Shown one piece after another: positions 22,932-33,815 of a stretch of DNA of 64,000 bases (positions are counted from its first letter, which is position 1; each line of letters opens with the position of its first letter). The position numbers and the translations under genes are program-made. Origin of the DNA: Prochilodus magdalenae. Taxonomy: Eukaryota > Chordata > Actinopteri > Characiformes > Prochilodontidae. The stretch spans positions 161,001 through 225,000 of the forward strand of contig JAMWET010006770.1 in assembly GCA_024036415.1 (NCBI GenBank), given 5' to 3'. The notes beneath the pieces are model-generated. The model saw only the letters and a list, made by a program, of their open reading frames with translations, was not told the DNA's origin and searched no databases.

Positions 22932-23004
22932 TACTAAGGGATGATGTAATGTTTCAATCTAATAATGCATGAATTAGCTCTTTGTGGAAAGCTGCCATCT
23001 TTTT

Positions 23005-23540
23005 GCCTCCCTCTCCTGCTCTCTTTCTTGCTCTCTTTGTCCTTTTCATTCTCTCTATTTCTCATTCAATATCTATTCTCCATCTCTATATCACTCTCCT
23101 CTTCCCTTCATCTCTTCCTCTTCTTTATTCTCTCTCTTCCCATCTCTCTTCTGTCTCTCACAGTTACTCTGCTTCTCCCCTTTACCACTCTTTCTTCACC
23201 GTTGTCTTGTCCTCTTTGTGTCTTTTTCCCTTTCTCTGACTTTCTCCTCCCTCCTCCTCCCTTTTTCTATATTTACTATTCCTTTGTTTTCTCTCTTCCT
23301 CCTCTCTCTCCTTTTTCTATCTTGCTCCTTCTTCCTCTTCGCTTTCACTCTGCTTTCTTTCTATTTCTTCCTTTCTCTCTTCTTCTTCTGTCTCATTCCT
23401 CCTTCTCTTTCTGATTTCTCTTCCTTCCTGTCTCTTTCTTTGTATTTTCTTTCTCTTTTACTCTGCTCTCTCTCCCTCCTCCTCCCTCTCTTGGTCTCCT
23501 TTCTCTGTCTTCTCTCTCACTGTGATCTTCTCTCTCTCTG
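23005..23540. repeat. Polypyrimidine-rich tract
   Basis: About 530 bp dominated by C and T on the plus strand with scattered A and G; (CT)n and (TTCC)n islands. The Leu/Ser/Phe-rich open frames are compositional artefacts. Confidence 0.85.
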
Positions 23541-23631
23541 AATGGTAAACTGTGTAGTACATTGTGTTCGTCTGAGTTTTGGGATCATCATAAGGTAAAG
23601 CTGTGATATCTGTACAGCAAGATAAAAAAAT

Positions 23632-23699
23632 AACACACACACACACACACACGCACACGCACACACACACACACACACACACGCGCACACACACACACA
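23632..23699. repeat. (CA)n microsatellite
   Basis: A CA tract with a few CG interruptions. It produces the false Cys/Val minus-strand frames. Confidence 0.95.
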
Positions 23700-23700
23700 T

Positions 23701-25377
23701 TCCAATTTTATCTCCCGACTGCTTTATTTAAAGTTCTAGATGAAATATTCAGGAGCAGTATTCACCCTAAAGGGAACACAGCAGTACTACTGCACTCACA
23801 CACAGAGCTCAGAGTGTGTGAGGGAGGGAAACAGGTTGGGGGTGGGTAAGCACTGAGAGTGTTTCAGAAATAGTGTGAAAGTCTTACGTCAGGCTCAGAA
23901 CAGCATCACCCTGGGCCTCCCAGCTCACTCTAAGAACAATACGGCTATAAAAACACACACACAGGCTTGTTTTTGTACTGTGTCAGGACACAAGGTCACG
24001 CTTACACAACACGGCCAAAAGGACGTAGATGCGCCTCCTAATTAGTGCCTACGGGTGTTCTACGGGTTCTTGGATAAATCAAGCACATAGTAATGCAATC
24101 TCCACAAGCAAACACTGTCAGTAGAACCTGTACTGAGTAGCTCAGTTACTCCAAACATGTCACTCGATGCCATCTTGCCACAACTCAGTCCTGCTAAATC
24201 TGGTGAACTGTGTTACTGTAGTGAAATGGAAGTGCCTAGGAATAACACAGCTTAGTCATGAAGTGGAAGACCACACAAACTTACAGAGTAGGATGCAGTG
24301 TGCTGAAGTGTGTAACTATGCCGGGGCTGTTCAGGATTTGGGCTAGGTCACGTTCCAGTGCAAGGTAATATCAATGCTACAATATGCAAAGACATTTTAG
24401 ACACCTACATGCTTCCAACTTTATGGCGGTAGTTTGGGGAAGACCTTTCCTGTTCCAGCATGACTGTGCTGTGCACTAATTTGCACAAATTAAGATCCAT
24501 AAAGAAGTGGTTTAGTAAGTCATATATGTGTGATGGTCAGTTGTCCACTTTTGGACCATATTGTTTATGTCCCTCCAAAACATTCTGGAGAGACTACATT
24601 TTGTTCTGACAGTGATGATTTCCTAATAAGATATTACTAAAGAATTATCAATAACTTTAAACGTAAGCATTATCTTAACTTCAGTAACAAGTATAAAGGG
24701 TTTTCACTTTTAAGGTCCAGTCAAACTGGCATTGACCAGCATATATTTCCAAGCAAAATGACATTCATTTAATAGAAATTCCCACAGTGAACGTGTTCGC
24801 GATGCTGACTGCCAGGACTCATTCAAAGTTGAACTTGGCATCGAGTTTAATTTCAGTCTACAGACCAGTATGTAGCACCGGGGTGTGGTGAGTATATAGC
24901 AGTCTGATATGATTGTGTTCCCTTTGGTGTTTCTACCCTATATGTCAAAAAGAGCTTGCTAACTGATAAAGCTTTTTTGATAACTGCAGATGCCCACAAG
25001 TCACGTTACTGACACCAAATCATGACAGTTATCTACACCAGTGCAACCATAATGCTTCTGTAAGTGTACTGTGGCACTGGCGTAGAAGACAGTGCAGGAA
25101 TCACTGCATTAAGTGAATGTTTTTTTTTATTGAACACAACAGCAGGGGAGAACCAACACTACTGACACAACTGAGACAGCAGGCAGGTCATTTTTTTTAC
25201 ATGGTAATTACTAACCATGTATAAAGTCTATAACAACTTATTTACAGTCTCTCTTATCACAGCAGTAGTGCCTCGTATGTGGTTGCTCTGCATATGCAGG
25301 TCACCACATAGACCGCCTTTAGGGGTGAGCCTTTTACCACTGTCCTCACTGTGCAGCTTCTTCTTCTCTCTTTTTTA
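23701..25377. other. Intergenic, no gene seen
   Basis: Ordinary-complexity sequence with no long frame and no recognised exon or repeat. Confidence 0.45.
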
Positions 25378-25590
25378 CGGCATATAGCTGACGCTCTTAT
25401 CCAGAGCAACTTACGAGGTTAATCATATTACAGGTGGGCCAATCTAGTGTTAGGCGTCTTGCCCAAGGACTCTTATTGGTTTAGCACAGCATAGTCACCC
25501 AGACCGGGATTCAAACCCCCGTCTCCCAAATGTAGTGGTGGCTCCCTGGTGGGTAGCGATGTTAGCAACTGAGCTACACCAACTCACAAG
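25378..25590 (-). mobile_element. tRNA-derived SINE, minus strand
   Basis: Same family as 2723-2956 in reverse: tail (AGCTGACGCTCTTATCCAGA) at the left, body, B box complement GGGATTCAAACCC at about 25506-25518, and head complement TGAGCTACACCAAC ending about 25584. Confidence 0.8.
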
Positions 25591-25742
25591 GTGACACAAT
25601 CTAATTAGGTCTATGTGTATATTAGGATAAACAGAGCTTTTGTGCTTAGTATTGTATATATATTTATTGTGTAATGTATCTCTGTTTTGGATATTTTGCC
25701 TTGAAATTGTACACACACACACACACACACATAGAAAACACC

Positions 25743-26224
25743 CACACACATTCTGTAACTACAATCACACAGATCTCCCCAGAGACTTTTGGCCTTTCTA
25801 AAATCTTCTTATCCCCTCTAGAATTCTACCATGCTGTCAGGGTCCGCGGGGGGTTTAAGGAAGTCTTACCAGAGCAGACAGTGGAAGTGTGTTTCTGTGT
25901 GCTGCTGTGTGTTGTTTTAATATCTGTGTGTGTGTGTGTGTTTGTGTGCTCTCTGCCTCACACATACAAGTGCACTGCCACATGACACTCTCATAAGAGC
26001 CTCTACAGGCCCATGCCTGTGATACACAATACTGTTTGTGTGTATATGTGCTTGCTTTTGTGCACTTTCAGGACATAAACATACAAAATGAAGCAGAGAA
26101 ATACAGAGTTAACCTACAACACCAGGGCAGACCTTCACCTTTTATAAACACTATACATTTATTCTTTTTTTAAAAAGTCTCTGGGGAGATTTGTGTGATT
26201 GTAGTTACAGAATGTGTTTGTGTG
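25743..26224. repeat. Long inverted repeat, about 45-bp arms
   Basis: The left arm, 25743-25789, contains ATTCTGTAACTACAATCACA then CAGATCTCCCCAGAGACTTT. The right arm, 26175-26224, is its reverse complement with about one mismatch in the core. The arms are about 385 bp apart. It could be a fold-back or non-autonomous DNA transposon; no target duplication is clear. CA-type repeats adjoin the left arm and GT-type repeats lie inside. Confidence 0.7.
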
Positions 26225-27050
26225 GTGGCTGTATGTATGTGGGGGTTTTATATGTGTGTCTGTACGATTTCAAACACACTTATTAGTTTTGTTGAGGACG
26301 AGGATGGTGTTAACTTTAAAAACAGGCTTCCATCTGTATTAAATAGGAGTAGTTATTGTATTACTTATACATATACAGTATGGCTATGTTCACATTGCAA
26401 CCTACACAAATGTATAGATTAGATCTGACCTTTCTGACTTGAGGGGTCATATATGTGTGTGTAAGTGCCTGTTATCTGTCCACTGTGTGAACAAGGCCGT
26501 GACTTCAAACACCCTACTTGTGTCCATCTGTAAACCTTTTTTGCAAAAGTTGGGACATTTTGTAAAATGCAGTAAAAGTGAGAATCTCTGATTATTCCTT
26601 CTCCTAAAGCTTTATTTAATTCACTAAGGAACTACATTACTTTCATTGTTTTGACTGACCAACCTGATTGTATTTTGCAAATATAAACGAAACATTATAT
26701 ATAAATAACCAACAAAAATAATGTTTTTATTTTTTATACAATTACAATACATTCTGCACGTCACAGCACTGTGATTCTGTAGACACAGAGTGCATGTGCT
26801 TGACTGACCTGCCTGCAGTCCAGATATGCCTCATATTGAAAATGTATGGGTTATCATGCAGAGGAGATCAGACAGAGACCACATATGGTTGAGCACTGAG
26901 GTCTTGTATGAAGCAAGACCTGAAGAACTGCAACAACTAGAACCCTCACTTTCCAAACCAGGAAAAGTGGAATTCAAACCAAAGCTGATGTAACACAGTG
27001 GTAAAAAATGTCTCTGTCCTGACTTGTTTGTTTATGCTTGGCAAAATACC
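26225..27050. other. Intergenic, no gene seen
   Basis: AT-rich sequence without recognised exon or clear repeat. Confidence 0.4.
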
Positions 27051-27605
27051 AGAGGTGGGAGTAAGTCACATATGTGCAAGTCCCATGTAAGTCTCAAGTA
27101 TCCACCCTAAAATCTCCAGCAAGTCCCAAGTTACTGTGAGAAATTTCAAGCAAGCCAAGTCAAGTCCTACTATAAGTCAAGCAAGTCTAAAGTCAAGTCG
27201 TATCTTCATATGAAGAAAACCAAGAAACTGAGGCAACATGACCAAACACATCAAACTGTCTTGGGGTTAGGACCTCCCCACATTAATTACTCACATTAAT
27301 CACAATCAGGTTTAGATTAGTTTTACAGTGTACGTCTTTTACATTATCTAATGTATTTCAGTGCGTTTCTGGTCTTTTATAAGTGACAGGTGACAGTGAC
27401 AGGCTGCTCATCTCTCTGAGTCCTATACGTTTTAAATAGAACCCGCACTTTAGGGACGGTCCCTTATCGTATCCTGCACCTGCTGCAGCGATTCTAGCTG
27501 TGGTAATCAAATGTACTGGACGGAAGGAAGAATCAGGACCTCTGGGGAAATGTAACGCTGTAGTTTGTTGCACGATTTATCATGACTTAGAAAATGCAGT
27601 TTTAA
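27051..27605. mobile_element. Left part of an AAGTC-rich dispersed repeat
   Basis: CAGAGGTGGGAGTAAGTCAC near 27050, followed by many AAGTC/CAAGTC words to about 27215. I recognise this as the start of a common fish interspersed repeat. Its other part appears at about 32320-32465, on the far side of the 60-bp array. Confidence 0.5.
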
Positions 27606-30600
27606 GGATTCTAGTGACTGTAGGTCAGTGTAGTCATGGAGCAGGAGGTGAATGTGGAGTCTGTAGGGTGTTAGTGACTGTAGGTCAGTGTAGTCATGGA
27701 GCAGGAGGTGAATGTGGAGTCTGTAGGGTGTTAGTGACTGTAGGTCAGTGTAGTCATGGAGCAGGAGGTGAATGTGGAGTCTGTAGAGTGTTAGTGACTG
27801 TAGGTCAGTGTAGTCATGGAGCAGGAGGTGAATGTGGAGTCTGTAGAGTGTTAGTGACTGTAGGTCAGTGCAGTCATGGAGCAGGAGGTGAATGTGGAGT
27901 CTGTAGAGTGTTAGTGACTGTAGGTCAGTGTAGTCATGGAGCAGGAGGTGAATGTGGAGTCTGTAGAGTGTTAGTGACTGTAGGTCAGTGTAGTCATGGA
28001 GCAGGAGGTGAATGTGGAGTCTGTAGAGTGTTAGTGACTGTAGGTCAGTGCAGTCATGAAGCAGGAGGTGAATGTGGAGTCTGTAGAGTGTTAGTGACTG
28101 TAGGTCAGTGTAGTCATGGAGCAGGAGGTGAATGTGGAGTCTGTAGAGTGTTAGTGACTGTAGGTCAGTGCAGTCATGGAGCAGGAGGTGAATGTGGAGT
28201 CTGGAGAGTGTTAGTGACTGTAGGTCAGTGTAGTCATGGAGCAGGAGGTGAATGTGGAGTCTGTAGAGTAATAGTGACTGTAGGTAAGTGCAGTCATGGA
28301 GCAGGAGGTGAATGTGGAGTATGTAGAGTGTTAGTGACTGTAGGTCAGTGTAGTCATGGAGCAGGAGGTGAATGTGGAGTCTGTAGAGTAATAGTGACTG
28401 TAGGTAAGTGCAGTCATGGAGCAGGAGGTGAATGTGGAGTATGTAGAGTGTTAGTGACTGTAGGTAAGTGCAGTCATGGAGCAGGAGGTGAATGTGGAGT
28501 CTGTAGGGTGTTAGTGACTGTAGGTCAGTGCGGTCATGGAGCAGGAATTGAATGTGGAGTCTGTAGAGTGTTAGTGAATGCAGGTCAGTGCAGTTATGGA
28601 GCAGGAGGTGAATGTGGAGTCTGTAGAGTGTTAGTGACTGTAGGTAAGTGTAGTCATGGAGCAGGAGGTGAATGTGGAGTCTATAGAGTGTTAGTGATTA
28701 TAGGTCAGTGTAGTTATGGAGCAGGAGGTGAATGTGGAGTCTGTAGAGTGTTAGTGACTGCAGGTCAGTGCAGTCATGAAGCAGGAGGTGAATGTGGAGT
28801 CTGTAGAGTGTTAGTGATGCGCAGGTCAATGCGGTCATGGAGCAGGAGGTGTATGTGGAGTCTGTAGAGTGTTAGTGACTGCAGGCCAGTGCAGTCATGG
28901 CGCAGGAGGTGAATGTAGAGTCTGTAGAGTGTTAGTGACTGTAGGTCAGTGCAGTCATGGAGCAGGAGGTGAATGTGGAGTCTATAGAGTGTTAGTGACT
29001 GTAGGTCAGTGCGGTCATGAAGCAGGAGGTGAATGTGGAGTCTGTAGAGTGTTAGAGACTGTAGGTCAGTGCGGTCATGAAGCAGGAGGTGAATGTGGAG
29101 TCTGTAGAGTGTTAGAGACTGTAGGTCAGTGCGGTCATGGAGCAGGAGGTGAATGTGGAGTCTGTAGAGTGTTAGTGACTGTAGGTCAGTGCGGTTATGG
29201 AGCAGGAGGTGAATGTGGAGTCTGTAGAGTGTTAGTGACTGTAGGTCAGTGCAGTCATGGAGCAGGAGGTGAATGTGGAGTCTGTAGAGTGTTAGTGACT
29301 GTAGGTCAGTGCAGTCATGGAGCAGGAGGTGAATGTGGAGTCTGTAGAGTGTTAGTGACTGTAGGTCAGTGCAGTCATGGAGCAGGAGGTGAATGTGGAG
29401 TCTGTAGAGTGTTAGTGACTGTAGGTCAGTGCAGTCATGAAGCAGGAGGTGAATGTGGAGTCTGTAGAGTGTTAGTGACTGTAGGTCAGTGTAGTCATGG
29501 AGCAGGAGGTGAATGTGGAGTCTGTAGAGTGTTAGTGACTGTAGGTCAGTGCAGTTATGGAGCAGGAGGTGAATGTGGAGTCTGTAGAGTGTTGGTGACT
29601 GTAGGTCAGTGTAGTCATGGAGCAGGAGGTGAATGTGGAGTCTGTAGAGTGTTAGTGACTGTAGGTAAGTGCAGTTATGGAGCAGGAGGTGAATGTGGAG
29701 TCTGTAGAGTGTTAGTGACTGTAGGTAAGTGTAGTTATGGAGCAGGAGGTGAATGTGGAGTCTGTAGAGTGTTAGTGACTGTAGGTAAGTGTAGTTATGG
29801 AGCAGGAGGTGAATGTGGAGTCTGTAGAGTGTTAGTGACTGTAGGTAAGTGTAGTTATGGAGCAGGAGGTGAATGTGGAGTCTGTAGAGTGTTGGTGACT
29901 GTAGGTCAGTGTAGTCATGGAGCAGGAGGTGAATGTGGAGTCTGTAGAGTGTTAGTAACTGTAGGTAAGTGCAGTCATGGAGCAGGAGGTGAATGTGGAG
30001 TCTGTAGAGTGTTAGTGACTGCAGGTCTGGGCAGTCATGAAGCAGGAGGTGAATGTGGAGTCTGTAGAGTGTTAGTGACTGCAGGTCTGGGCAGTCATGA
30101 AGCAGGAGGTGAATGTGGAGTCTGTAGAGTGTTAGTAACTGTAGGTAAGTGCAGTCATGGAGCAGGAGGTGAATGTGGAGTCTGTAGAGTGTTAGTGACT
30201 GTACGTAAGTGTAGTTATGGAGCAGGAGGTGAATGTGGAGTCTGTAGAGTGTTAGTGACTGTAGGTAAGTGTAGTTATGGAGCAGGAGGTGAATGTGGAG
30301 TCTGTAGAGTGTTAGTGACTGTAGGTCAGTGCGGTTATGGAGCAGGAGGTGAATGTGGAGTCTGTAGAGTGTTAGTGACTGTAGGTCAGTGCGGTTATGG
30401 AGCAGGAGGTGAATGTGGAGTCTGTAGAGTGTTAGTGACTGTAGGTCAGTGCAGTCATGGAGCAGGAGGTGAATGTGGAGTCTGTAGAGTGTTAGTGACT
30501 GTAGGTCAGTGCAGTCATGGAGCAGGAGGTGAATGTGGAGTCTGTAGAGTGTTAGTGACTGTAGGTCAGTGCAGTCATGGAGCAGGAGGTGAATGTGGAG

Positions 30601-32119
30601 TCTGTAGAGTGTTAGTGACTGTAGGTCAGTGCAGTCATGAAGCAGGAGGTGAATGTGGAGTCTGTAGAGTGTTAGTGACTGTAGGTCAGTGTAGTCATGG
30701 AGCAGGAGGTGAATGTGGAGTCTGTAGAGTGTTAGTGACTGTAGGTCAGTGCAGTTATGGAGCAGGAGGTGAATGTGGAGTCTGTAGAGTGTTGGTGACT
30801 GTAGGTCAGTGTAGTCATGGAGCAGGAGGTGAATGTGGAGTCTGTAGAGTGTTAGTGACTGTAGGTCAGTGCAGTTATGGAGCAGGAGGTGAATGTGGAG
30901 TCTGTAGAGTGTTAGTGACTGTACGTAAGTGTAGTTATGGAGCAGGAGGTGAATGTGGAGTCTGTAGAGTGTTAGTGACTGTACGTAAGTGTAGTTATGG
31001 AGCAGGAGGTGAATGTGGAGTCTGTAGAGTGTTAGTGACTGTACGTAAGTGTAGTCATGGAGCAGGAGGTGAATGTGGAGTCTGTAGAGTGTTGGTGACT
31101 GTAGGTCAGTGTAGTCATGGAGCAGGAGGTGAATGTGGAGTCTGTAGAGGGTTAGTAACTGTAGGTAAGTGCAGTCATGGAGCAGGAGGTGAATGTGGAG
31201 TCTGTAGAGTGTTAGTGACTGCAGGTCTGGGCAGTCATGAAGCAGGAGGTGAATGTGGAGTCTGTAGAGTGTTAGTGACTGCAGGTCTGGGCAGTCATGA
31301 AGCAGGAGGTGAATGTGGAGTCTGTAGAGTGTTAGTAACTGTAGGTAAGTGCAGTCATGGAGCAGGAGGTGAATGTGGAGTCTGTAGAGTGTTAGTGACT
31401 GTACGTAAGTGTAGTTATGGAGCAGGAGGTGAATGTGGAGTCTGTAGAGTGTTAGTGACTGTACGTAAGTGTAGTTATGGAGCAGGAGGTGAATGTGGAG
31501 TCTGTAGAGTGTTAGTGACTGTACGTAAGTGTAGTCATGGAGCAGGAGGTGAATGTGGAGTCTGTAGAGTGTTAGTGACTGTACGTAAGTGTAGTCATGG
31601 AGCAGGAGGTGAATGTGGAGTCTGTAGAGTGTTAGTGATGCGCAGGTCAGTGCAGTCATGGAGCAGGAGGTGAATGTGGAGTCTATAGAGTGTTAGTGAC
31701 TGTAGGTCAGTGCAGTCATGGAGCAGGAGGTGAATGTGGAGTCTGTAGAGTGTTAGTGATGCGCAGGTCAGTGCAGTCATGGAGCAGGAGGTGAATGTGG
31801 AGTCTATAGAGTGTTAGTGACTGTAGGTCAGTGTAGTCATGGAGCAGGAGGTGAATGTGGAGTCTATAGAGTGTTAGTGACTGTAGGTCAGTGCAGTCAT
31901 GAAGCAGGAGGTGAATCTGGAGTCTGTAGAGTGTTAGTGACTGTAGGTCAGTGTAGTCATGGAGCAGGAGGTGAATGTGGAGTCTGTAGAGTGTTAGTGA
32001 CTGCAGGTCAGTGCAGTCATGAAGCAGGAGGTGAATGTGGAGTCTGTAGAGTGTTAGTAATGCGCAGGTCAGTGCGGTCATGGAGCAGGAGGTGAATGTG
32101 GAGTCTGTAGAGTGTCAGT
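27606..32119. repeat. 60-bp minisatellite, about 75 units
   Basis: Each unit holds GTGTTAGTGACTGTAGGTCA, GTG.AGTCATGGAGCAGG and AGGTGAATGTGGAGTC plus TGTAGA. Almost every unit is exactly 60 bp. A few 61-bp units (GTGATGCGCAGG, near 28816, 31636, 31756 and 32058) shift the frame. Because 60 is divisible by three, the plus strand (20-residue units with two to three Cys) and the minus strand (LTLYRLHIHLLLH type) are both open for about 2.8 kb. No intron, promoter or domain supports a gene. Confidence 0.96.
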
Positions 32120-32319
32120 GACCGATTTTCCCTTCTCCTGTTCATCTCAAAGCCTACACTCTTTCTGGTGTAGCCGCTTCATCAAACGAGCCACTTCATG
32201 CGTTGACCTGTAGTGTTCTCCCGCGCACTGATAGGTTGCATGTGCACATTGCAACAGAAACCACGCAGTTACATTTAAACAAATATCCCTAAACAATTCC
32301 TAATTTATTAAACCGAATG

Positions 32320-32465
32320 CAAATATTTCATATAAAATCAAGTACATTTTCAAGTCATCTGCCTCGAGTCAAAGTTAAATCTTGAGTCATGATTATCAAG
32401 TCAAATCTTTTATCAGTGTCATTCAAGCAAACCTCATGTCCTTAAATCTGCAACTTTGTGATTTA
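32320..32465. mobile_element. Right part of the AAGTC-rich dispersed repeat
   Basis: Words such as CAAGTCATCTGCCTCGAGTC, CTTGAGTCATGATTATCAAG and TCAAATC match the later half of the fish repeat begun at 27051, in the same orientation. Confidence 0.45.
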
Positions 32466-33218
32466 AAAAAAAAATTTATTTCCAAAAATAATGTTAAAAA
32501 CACAGTAGTTTAGTAATAGAATCATAAAAAATAATGATAAATAAATATTGTCATTTGAAGTACAGGCCTTCATCTGGTACTTGCTCTGACAAAGATAAAA
32601 AGGTCAGGTGTGTTGCTAATGCAGTTCTTGCTGGTACTGATTTTAAGTCAGGTGCATAGTGAACACAACCCTGCATGAATTTCAGTCTGAGCTTTCTGGC
32701 CATCAGGCAGGTTTATACCTGACCACATATAAAACTGGCATTTACAGCACAACCTGAACTACTCTCCCACTTTCCCAAGGCTAAAACAGGACACTACGAT
32801 GAGAAGGAGAGAGAAATAGATAGAAAGAAAAAAAAGAGACAGAGAGTGAGAGTGAAAGAGGAAGAGAGAGAGAGAGAGCAAGGGTGATTGCAGCAATTCA
32901 GAGAGATGAAAAAACAGAAAAGTGAGGCGTGACAAACAGAGCAATTGAGATGAGATGAGTAAAACATGAAAAATGAAGGGGAGGAGCAGCAAGAGGGGGA
33001 AATATGAAATCATGGAACATAAGAGAGCAGAGGAAAGAGATCTAATCATGACAATAGATGAGTAGGAAACAGGGAAGATGGAGGGTAGAGTGGGGGAGGA
33101 TATAAGAAGGAGAGCAGACCTGAAGAAGACGAGAGGCTATTACACATATCAGGAGTCCTCTGGGATTAGGAGAGAACCGTAAAAGCATGCTGAGGTAAAA
33201 AGGAGAGATAAAAACGGA

Positions 33219-33265
33219 GAGAGAGAGACAGAGAGAGAGAGAGACAGAGAGAGAGGGAGAGAGAA
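33219..33265. repeat. (AG)n microsatellite
   Basis: AG tract with GACAG interruptions inside a purine-rich region. Confidence 0.85.
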
Positions 33266-33783
33266 GCTTATTAGTATTCAGGGACTATTAAACATCAGAA
33301 CGGATATAGGTTTCTGTGAACATCACCTACACTCCCATTACTTTCCTAGATACTTCCTGGAACCACAAATAGCTTGTTTTTGTACACACAGTAGGGTATA
33401 GACCCGGTACACACACACCCGCGCGCACACACACACACACACACCCTTCCCTGTATTTCAGTTCAGTGAAGTACTACACTAACAGACCCCACTTTGACTG
33501 TTGCTCCACTTTACTCATCCTCCCTGCCTCATTACCCTACTGCACTATTGTAATACCTCCTCTCTCTCATTGCTGTTAAAAGAATAGGGGGGTCTCCTTT
33601 AACTACTACAATGAAAGAGCAGAGATTGCAAAGCACATATGCTTGTTTCTTAGCAAGGCTGTGAGGTCCAACAAGCTTTCTAAAACACCAAAAAGTTTAT
33701 AACGCGGGGGGCGGGGGCGAGAGAGAACAAACTCCAGGTTGCCAGATTGGAATTGACACTCTTAGAAGCAGTGGAAGCAGAAC

Positions 33784-33784
<1 letters not shown>

Positions 33785-33813
<29 letters not shown>
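33785..33813. repeat. (AG)n microsatellite
   Basis: A pure AG tract of about 29 bp. Confidence 0.9.

Positions 33814-33815
<2 letters not shown>

Noticed and set aside
22965..23541. Hydrophobic open frames resembling membrane proteins
   Set aside because: Composition artefact of a CT-rich tract, open in several frames.
27500..32095. Long plus- and minus-strand frames with 20-residue Cys-rich or His/Leu-rich repeats
   Set aside because: They are generated by a 60-bp tandem repeat and are open on both strands. There are no flanking exons and no resemblance to a known repeat protein.
27606..32119. CRISPR-like array
   Set aside because: The units are contiguous with no unique spacers, and this is a vertebrate genome.
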